A DNA stretch of 10,224 nt. Source: Clostridiales bacterium (GTDB lineage Bacteria; Bacillota; Clostridia; UBA8921). The DNA is taken from NCBI GenBank assembly GCA_003535395.1, contig DOHE01000005.1:1-10224 (forward strand), in the 5' to 3' direction. The stretch's first letter is position 1, and each line of letters starts with the position of its first letter. Shown piece after piece: positions 6,290 to 10,224 of the stretch. Position numbers and translations under genes: made by a program. Under the pieces are notes generated by a model that saw nothing but the letters and a program-made list of their open reading frames with translations, was not told the origin of the DNA and searched no databases.

Positions 6290-7372
6290 ATGCCCGGATC
6301 CCCGGCTCCAAGGATATCGAAACTTCGGGCTTGTATGCAGCAAAAACATCTTGATGCGGTGTTGCTGAGCGGAAAAGCCAATATCGCCTATTACTCGGGT
6401 TTCCAGGGGGATGACACCCTGCTTTGTCTTACCTTGGACCATGCCTGGCTTCTCACCGATTCCCGCTACACTATACAGGCGAAAACCGAAGCACCGGAAT
6501 GGGCGTTGATCGACAATCAGCAAGCACAATGGACCAAAGCCCTGGCTGGATTGATCTGCCCGGGTACCTGTCCCGGGCTCGGCCTGGATGCCCGCAGGAT
6601 GCCCGCCTCTCTTTATATGGAACTGAAGGATGTATACCCCAGGGGAGGATTTACTGCGCTGGATGCAGATCTTCTCAATTTCCGCATGGTCAAGGACAAA
6701 GAGGAGACGGCTCGGATCCGCCAGGCGGCACTCATTGCTGACCAGGCATTTTTTCAAGTTTTACAAAGTGTACGGGAAGGAGTATCTGAACTGGAACTTA
6801 CAGCAGAACTGGAGTACCGGATGAAACAGGGGGGAGCTCAAAACCCTTCTTTTGAAACCATCGTGGCTTTTGGAGAACGAACGGCCATGCCCCATGCCCA
6901 TCCCACCCGCAGGAGGCTCAAAGCCGGAGATGCGCTGCTGTTTGATTTTGGAGCCGTGTTTGAAGGATACCGGTCCGATGCCACCCGGACCTTTTTTCTG
7001 GGAGAGCCGGGCCCGGAAATGCGCAAAATCTATTCTGTCGTGCAAAAAGCGCAGCAGGAAGCTCTTTTAGGCATCCGGCCGGGTCTTTCCGGCAGGGAGG
7101 CAGACTATCTGGCCCGAAAGGTGATCGAAATGGAAGGGTATGGCAGTTGTTTCGGCCATGGCACAGGGCATGGGGTCGGGCTGGAGATCCATGAGGATCC
7201 CAGGCTTTCGCCCAAATATGAAGGGATGCTTCCGGAGGGCTGCGTGGTCACAGTTGAACCCGGGATATACCTGGAGGGTACGGGAGGCGTCCGGATCGAA
7301 GACCTTGTCGTCCTGGACGCGGGAGGAGCCGGAAACCTCACCGGTCTGTCCAGGGAGCTTATGATCCTTTAG
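6290..7372 (+). CDS. Xaa-Pro aminopeptidase, M24B family (YqhT/PepP-like)
   Basis: This is a cytosolic metallopeptidase of the creatinase/prolidase fold, predicted to remove N-terminal residues preceding proline or to split Xaa-Pro peptides. Residues 1-130 form the creatinase N-terminal domain (LSGKANIAYYSGFQGDD, LTDSRYTIQA). The catalytic pita-bread domain follows. The five metal ligands are visible: Asp219 in FDFGAVF, Asp230 in YRSDATRTFF, His294 in GTGHGVGLEIHE, Glu323 in VTVEPGIYL and Glu337 in VRIEDLVVL. The length of 360 residues fits the short Gram-positive type rather than the longer E. coli PepP. The start has GAGGAG at 6277-6282 with 7 nt spacing, and the gene begins 1 nt after the aroQ stop, indicating coupled translation. 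Placement directly before efp matches B. subtilis yqhT. Specificity between aminopeptidase P and prolidase cannot be settled from sequence. Confidence 0.93.
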   Translation: MPGSPAPRISKLRACMQQKHLDAVLLSGKANIAYYSGFQGDDTLLCLTLDHAWLLTDSRYTIQAKTEAPEWALIDNQQAQWTKALAGLICPGTCPGLGLDARRMPASLYMELKDVYPRGGFTALDADLLNFRMVKDKEETARIRQAALIADQAFFQVLQSVREGVSELELTAELEYRMKQGGAQNPSFETIVAFGERTAMPHAHPTRRRLKAGDALLFDFGAVFEGYRSDATRTFFLGEPGPEMRKIYSVVQKAQQEALLGIRPGLSGREADYLARKVIEMEGYGSCFGHGTGHGVGLEIHEDPRLSPKYEGMLPEGCVVTVEPGIYLEGTGGVRIEDLVVLDAGGAGNLTGLSRELMIL

Positions 7373-7428
7373 ATGCAGCAAGATTAAAATGATCGTTTTC
7401 AGATGCAGCAGATGCAGCAGGATCAAAA
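7371..7428 (+). repeat. GATGCAGCA repeats between pepP-like gene and efp
   Basis: GATGCAGCA occurs at 7372-7380, 7402-7410 and 7411-7419; the last two are adjacent. Copies one and three extend into a longer imperfect repeat: 7372-7389 and 7411-7428 agree at 16 of 18 positions. The first copy begins on the last base of the preceding TAG stop. The repeat is non-coding on the + strand and lies just upstream of a candidate efp promoter. I cannot assign a function. Slippage duplication near a stop codon is the simplest origin. Confidence 0.8.
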
Positions 7429-7433
7429 ATAGC

Positions 7434-7462
7434 TTGAAATCGGCAGCATTATCCATTATCTT
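7434..7462 (+). promoter_or_regulatory. Candidate sigma-A promoter for efp
   Basis: TTGAAA (7434-7439, five of six to TTGACA) is followed after 17 nt by TATCTT (7457-7462, four of six to TATAAT). The surrounding sequence is AT-rich, unlike the flanking genes. This is one of the few gaps long enough (about 120 nt) for a separate promoter, and the efp ATG lies 31 nt downstream. A better -10 hexamer, TATTAT at 7463-7468, lies too far from this -35. Confidence 0.45.
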
Positions 7463-7493
7463 TATTATAGTTTGATTTTTCGGAGGGAAAATA

Positions 7494-8051
7494 ATGATTT
7501 TTGCAGGGGATTTCAGAAACGGAAATACATTTGAACTGGATGGACAGGTCTTTCAGATCGTTGAATTTCAGCATGTCAAGCCGGGGAAAGGCGCGGCTTT
7601 TGTAAGGACCAAGCTTAAAAATGTCATCACTGGCGCGACGGTGGAGCGGACGTTCAATCCATCCGACAAAATGCCCCGGGCGCACATTGAAAGGAAAGAC
7701 ATGCAATATCTTTACAGCGACGGGGATCTTTATTTCTTCATGGATGTGGAATCATACGAACAGCTGCCTGTCAACAAGGACAAGGTTGGGGATTCCCTCA
7801 AATTTGTCAAGGAGGAGATGGTCTGCAAGATCCTTTCTTTCAAGGGTAATGTATTCGGCATCGAACCTCCCACTTTCGTCGAACTGAAGATCACAGAAAC
7901 CGAACCGGGCTATAAGGGAGATACTGCTACAAATGTTACCAAGCCGGCGACTGTTGAGACCGGGGCTGTGGTCAAGGTGCCTCTGTTCGTCAACCAGGGA
8001 GATGTGATCCGCATCGACACCCGTACCGGAGAATACCTGGAAAGGGCATAG
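7494..8051 (+). CDS. efp: Translation elongation factor P
   Basis: EF-P binds between the P and E sites of the ribosome and relieves stalling at consecutive prolines. The 185-residue product has the three-domain EF-P layout. An N-terminal KOW-like domain begins [17 protein letters not shown]. Its tip loop [10 protein letters not shown] carries Lys32, the position that is post-translationally modified in many bacteria (5-aminopentanol in B. subtilis). Two OB domains follow, and the family signature appears near the C terminus as [17 protein letters not shown] and then [23 protein letters not shown] at 7482-7487 lies 6 nt before the ATG. A candidate promoter precedes it and a strong terminator follows, so efp can be transcribed on its own as well as by read-through from aroQ and the peptidase gene. 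No modification enzyme is in the window. Confidence 0.98.
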   Translation: MIFAGDFRNGNTFELDGQVFQIVEFQHVKPGKGAAFVRTKLKNVITGATVERTFNPSDKMPRAHIERKDMQYLYSDGDLYFFMDVESYEQLPVNKDKVGDSLKFVKEEMVCKILSFKGNVFGIEPPTFVELKITETEPGYKGDTATNVTKPATVETGAVVKVPLFVNQGDVIRIDTRTGEYLERA

Positions 8052-8074
8052 ATCCCGCGACATATAAACCTGCC

Positions 8075-8104
8075 GCTGCCTGGCACATCGCCGGCAGCTT
8101 TTTT
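8075..8104 (+). terminator. Rho-independent terminator after efp
   Basis: The arms GCTGCC-T-GGC (8075-8084) and GCCGGCAGC (8090-8098) pair as a nine-base-pair GC-rich stem with one bulged T and a five-base loop (ACATC). Six T residues follow at 8099-8104. It begins 24 nt after the efp stop and separates the housekeeping unit from the spoIIIA operon. Confidence 0.88.
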
Positions 8105-8115
8105 GTTGCCTTTCT

Positions 8116-8144
8116 GAATAAACAGGGACAACTTGTCATATGCA
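8116..8144 (+). promoter_or_regulatory. Candidate sigma-E promoter of the spoIIIA operon
   Basis: GAATAAA (8116-8122) resembles the sigma-E -35 element (five of seven to the degenerate consensus). It is followed after 14 nt by CATATGCA (8137-8144), which shares the CATA core of the -10 element CATACAAT but little beyond it. The spoIIIA operon is known in B. subtilis to be transcribed by sigma-E in the mother cell. The site lies between the efp terminator and the spoIIIAA start, where such a promoter is expected. The match is moderate; GTCATAT at 8135-8141 could instead be a -35, but no good -10 follows it. Confidence 0.4.
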
Positions 8145-8184
8145 TTACTGAGCCTGGAATTATCCGGGCGGGGGGGGTGACAGC

Positions 8185-9147
8185 GTGAAAAACGGGCTGG
8201 AACAGGTCATGGGCTATCTCCCGTTGCGCCTGTGTGCAGTATTAAAAGAAGCGGCAGCTGCGGACCTGTCTGGACTGGAGGAGATCCGGCTGAGGGCGGG
8301 GAAACCCTTCATGCTCTGCACCGGGTCAGGAGACTTTTTCTTCTCAGAACATCGAAAATTTAGCTCCGTTCTTCCGGAGAAGCCGGTGATGGTGTGGCAA
8401 AATGATATCAGCAGCTGTATCAGTGCGCTGTTTGAAAATTCTGTTTATGCGCTGAACCATGAGCTCAAAAATGGATATCTGACACTGAAGGGAGGGCATC
8501 GGGCCGGGTTTTGCGGACGCGCGGTGCTAAGCGAGGGGTCCCTTGCGGGCATAAAGGAATTCAGCAGCATCAACTTCAGGATCGCCCGGGAGCACAAGGG
8601 CTGCGGATTGAAAGTTGAGCGGTTTTTAAGGACCGGACCGGGCCGGATCCAAAATGCCCTGATCATCTCTCCACCTCAGTGCGGAAAAACCACTCTGCTG
8701 CGGGACTTAGCCCGGATCCTGGGGGGTTCGGTCAAGGTAGGGATCATCGACGAACGGTCCGAAATCGCTGGTTGCGTCCACGGGATCCCCTCTTTTGATG
8801 TAGGACTAAGAACCGATATCCTTGACGGATGCCCCAAGAGACAGGGCATGGAAATATTGCTAAGAGCCATGTCTCCGGATGTCATCATCACCGATGAGAT
8901 CGGGAATTCAGGAGACAGGGAAGCGCTCATGGCCGCAGTGAATGCAGGTGCGGGAGTCGTGGCTTCGGCTCACGGGTATGGGCTCGGGCCGGGGACCGGT
9001 CGCAGGGAAGTGGAGGAAATGATTGCGGGAGGGCTGTTCGGGCGGATCATTATCCTGGGGAGGTCTCAAGGTCCGGGTACTGTTGAAGAAGTGCTGGATG
9101 GCAGGGATCGTTCAGTGTTGTACCGGAGGGACGGCTATGTGGCTTGA
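8185..9147 (+). CDS. spoIIIAA: Stage III sporulation protein AA, ATPase
   Basis: SpoIIIAA is a secretion-type ATPase, related to type II/IV secretion ATPases, on the mother-cell side of the SpoIIIA-SpoIIQ complex that links mother cell and forespore after engulfment. The 320-residue protein has the family's N-terminal region (EEIRLRAGKPF, then the GGHR.GFCGR stretch). The ATPase core contains the Walker A loop SPPQCGKTT (162-170) and the family block IIDERSEIAGC...GIPSFDVG.RTD. Walker B is DVIITDEIG (232-240). The GTG start at 8185 is preceded by an unusual run of eight G residues (8170-8177) followed by TGA, which supplies the Shine-Dalgarno. It is the first gene of the operon and overlaps spoIIIAB by 11 nt. 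Confidence 0.96.
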   Translation: MKNGLEQVMGYLPLRLCAVLKEAAAADLSGLEEIRLRAGKPFMLCTGSGDFFFSEHRKFSSVLPEKPVMVWQNDISSCISALFENSVYALNHELKNGYLTLKGGHRAGFCGRAVLSEGSLAGIKEFSSINFRIAREHKGCGLKVERFLRTGPGRIQNALIISPPQCGKTTLLRDLARILGGSVKVGIIDERSEIAGCVHGIPSFDVGLRTDILDGCPKRQGMEILLRAMSPDVIITDEIGNSGDREALMAAVNAGAGVVASAHGYGLGPGTGRREVEEMIAGGLFGRIIILGRSQGPGTVEEVLDGRDRSVLYRRDGYVA

Positions 9148-9655
9148 CTGGGCGGGAGGGATCCTTCTGCTTGCCGGGTCCACTCTGTCCGGAGTTGTTT
9201 TATCAAAAAGCTGCAAACTCCGGGTCAGTCAACTGGCATCTCTCCTGCTGGCACTGAATATGTTCGAAAATGAGATCCGTTTCTTGTCCACCCGCCTGGC
9301 TGAAGCTTTTTTGCATATCGGGGAAATGGCGCCTGGAGATGTTTCCGGATTCTTCGTCCGGGCAGCACAATTCATGCAAAATGAGATGCTCCCGGCCAAC
9401 GAAGCCTGGCAAAGATCTGTGGACATTCATCTGCCGGCTACGGCCTTAAAGCCGGAGGACGGGGAAGTGATCAAGGAATTCGGGCGCATGCTTGGCAATA
9501 CAGACATGGAGGGACAGATCAAAAACATCCGCCATGCCCGGGCCTGTATCGATGTCCAGCATGCAAAGGCGCAGGAGGAACGAAAACGCAACGAGAGTAT
9601 GTACCGGGGGCTCGGGTTCCTGCTGGGCCTGACCGGATTGATACTGCTGATATGA
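9137..9655 (+). CDS. spoIIIAB: Stage III sporulation protein AB
   Basis: This is the second spoIIIA gene, encoding a membrane protein that resembles GspF-type inner-membrane platform proteins in known structures of the family. The 172-residue length is normal. There is an N-terminal membrane segment (about residues 5-24), a long, largely helical charged middle, and a C-terminal membrane segment (about 155-172, GLGFLLGLTGLILLI). The family features RV.QL..L...L..FE.EI and the late NE.MYR.LG.L.G are visible. ATG 9137 is chosen because GGAGGG at 9125-9130 lies 6 nt upstream and the protein then starts directly with the hydrophobic segment. Translation is probably coupled to spoIIIAA through the 11-nt overlap. 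Confidence 0.95.
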   Translation: MWLDWAGGILLLAGSTLSGVVLSKSCKLRVSQLASLLLALNMFENEIRFLSTRLAEAFLHIGEMAPGDVSGFFVRAAQFMQNEMLPANEAWQRSVDIHLPATALKPEDGEVIKEFGRMLGNTDMEGQIKNIRHARACIDVQHAKAQEERKRNESMYRGLGFLLGLTGLILLI

Positions 9656-9668
9656 GAGGCGCGGGCAA

Positions 9669-9869
9669 ATGGGTGGAATCGACCTGGTTTTCAGAATTGC
9701 AGCCATCGGGATGCTGATCACGATACTTAACATGATCCTGTCCAAATCCGGCCGGGAAGAGCTTACTACGTTGGTAACCATCGTAGGGCTTGTCATCGTG
9801 CTTGGCATGGTAGTTCGCGAAGTGGAGAGCCTTTTTCAAACCGTCCGGAGCATTTTCGGTTTCCTTTAA
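9669..9869 (+). CDS. spoIIIAC: Stage III sporulation protein AC
   Basis: This small membrane protein of 66 residues has two hydrophobic segments (about 5-25 and 34-52) separated by a short charged loop (SKSGREEL), the layout of SpoIIIAC (68 residues in B. subtilis). The order after spoIIIAB and before spoIIIAD confirms the call. The protein belongs to the SpoIIIA channel complex in the outer forespore membrane. The ribosome binding site is weak (GAGAGG at 9654-9659, 9 nt spacing) and overlaps the spoIIIAB stop codon, so coupled translation is likely. Confidence 0.95.
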   Translation: MGGIDLVFRIAAIGMLITILNMILSKSGREELTTLVTIVGLVIVLGMVVREVESLFQTVRSIFGFL

Positions 9870-9889
9870 AAACGGTAAGGAGGATGGGA

Positions 9890-10224
9890 ATGGACATTCT
9901 GAAAATTGCCGGGATCGGCATCCTGGGCACATTCCTGGCGTTGATGCTCAAGCAGTACCGGCCGGAACTTGCTGTATTAACCGGTGCTGTCACCGGTTTG
10001 CTGATTTTCTTTATCGCAGCGTCCAAGATCGGCGGAGTTTTGGATTTTTTAAAGACCAATGCCCTGGGGACCGGGCTGGACGCGGGGCTTCTTCAGACTA
10101 TGATGAAAATTACGGGGATCGCCTACATCTCCGAGTTTGCTTCCGACCTGTGCAGAGACGCCGGGGAGTCGTCCATGGCATCCAAAATCGAGATGGGAGG
10201 CCGGATCCTCATCCTGGTCATGAT
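9890..10224 (+). CDS. spoIIIAD: Stage III sporulation protein AD, 3' partial
   Basis: The first 111 residues are visible, and the frame is still open at the window edge. The family is about 128 residues long, so only a short tail should be missing. The protein begins MDILKIAGIGILGTFLALML, then KQYRPELAVLTG, a second hydrophobic stretch (about 31-47), and the conserved block ITGIAYISEFASDLCRDAGESS.A.KIEM.G. This is the typical SpoIIIAD pattern of several membrane segments. ATG 9890 is chosen over the in-frame ATG 9884 because AAGGAGG at 9877-9883 directly abuts the latter but lies 6 nt from the former. It starts 20 nt after spoIIIAC. The rest of the operon (AE to AH) would lie to the right. 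Confidence 0.95.
   Translation, partial: MDILKIAGIGILGTFLALMLKQYRPELAVLTGAVTGLLIFFIAASKIGGVLDFLKTNALGTGLDAGLLQTMMKITGIAYISEFASDLCRDAGESSMASKIEMGGRILILVM

Noticed and set aside
7371..7432. CRISPR-like array
   Set aside because: The repeats are only 9-18 bases, there are three at most, spacing is uneven, and no cas gene is present.
9884..9889. ATG start for spoIIIAD at 9884
   Set aside because: It directly abuts the AAGGAGG sequence, leaving no spacer; the next in-frame ATG, six bases on, fits.
1..10224. Mobile element, phage or defence island
   Set aside because: No transposase, integrase, phage structural or restriction gene was found, and the gene order is that of conserved housekeeping and sporulation DNA.

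Overview
The window reads as chromosomal DNA of a spore-forming member of the Clostridia (Bacillota). The evidence is the gene order aroQ - Xaa-Pro peptidase (yqhT-like) - efp - spoIIIAA-AB-AC-AD, the core order also known from Bacillus subtilis, together with a DUF3656-type U32 protein, purine-rich Shine-Dalgarno sequences and moderately high GC. Every gene I accept lies on the + strand. The genes are tightly packed, mostly with gaps under 31 nt or short overlaps, so long co-transcribed units are likely.

Left part (1-3442): the 3' end of a MarR-family regulator, a large U32 peptidase-family protein of the RlhA type (probably a 23S rRNA or other RNA hydroxylation factor), and a trimeric-type dUTPase with an insertion between motifs 3 and 4.

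Middle part (3447-6288): the most unusual region. An apparently complete HflX ribosome-associated GTPase runs in frame into the last ~108 residues of shikimate dehydrogenase (AroE). The AroE catalytic domain and most of its cofactor domain are absent. The stop of this chimera overlaps the start of an A24 prepilin-peptidase-like membrane protein, which keeps its second catalytic aspartate (GxGD) but has Gly where the first is expected. An intact type II 3-dehydroquinase (aroQ) follows. The simplest reading is that a deletion fused hflX to the tail of a former aroE in an aroE-A24-aroQ cluster. A stable lineage-specific fusion or an assembly error are the alternatives.

Right part (6290-10224): an M24B aminopeptidase, a short intergenic stretch with GATGCAGCA repeats and a candidate housekeeping promoter, elongation factor P, a good intrinsic terminator, a candidate sigma-E promoter, then the start of the spoIIIA operon. 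This operon encodes the mother-cell side of the SpoIIIA-SpoIIQ channel of the engulfed forespore. SpoIIIAD runs off the right edge.

There is no stretch above 300 bases without a gene. I saw no tRNA, rRNA, CRISPR array, insertion sequence or prophage gene. Most of the window is conserved housekeeping and sporulation DNA. The hflX-aroE chimera and the degenerate A24 protein are the parts worth a second look.
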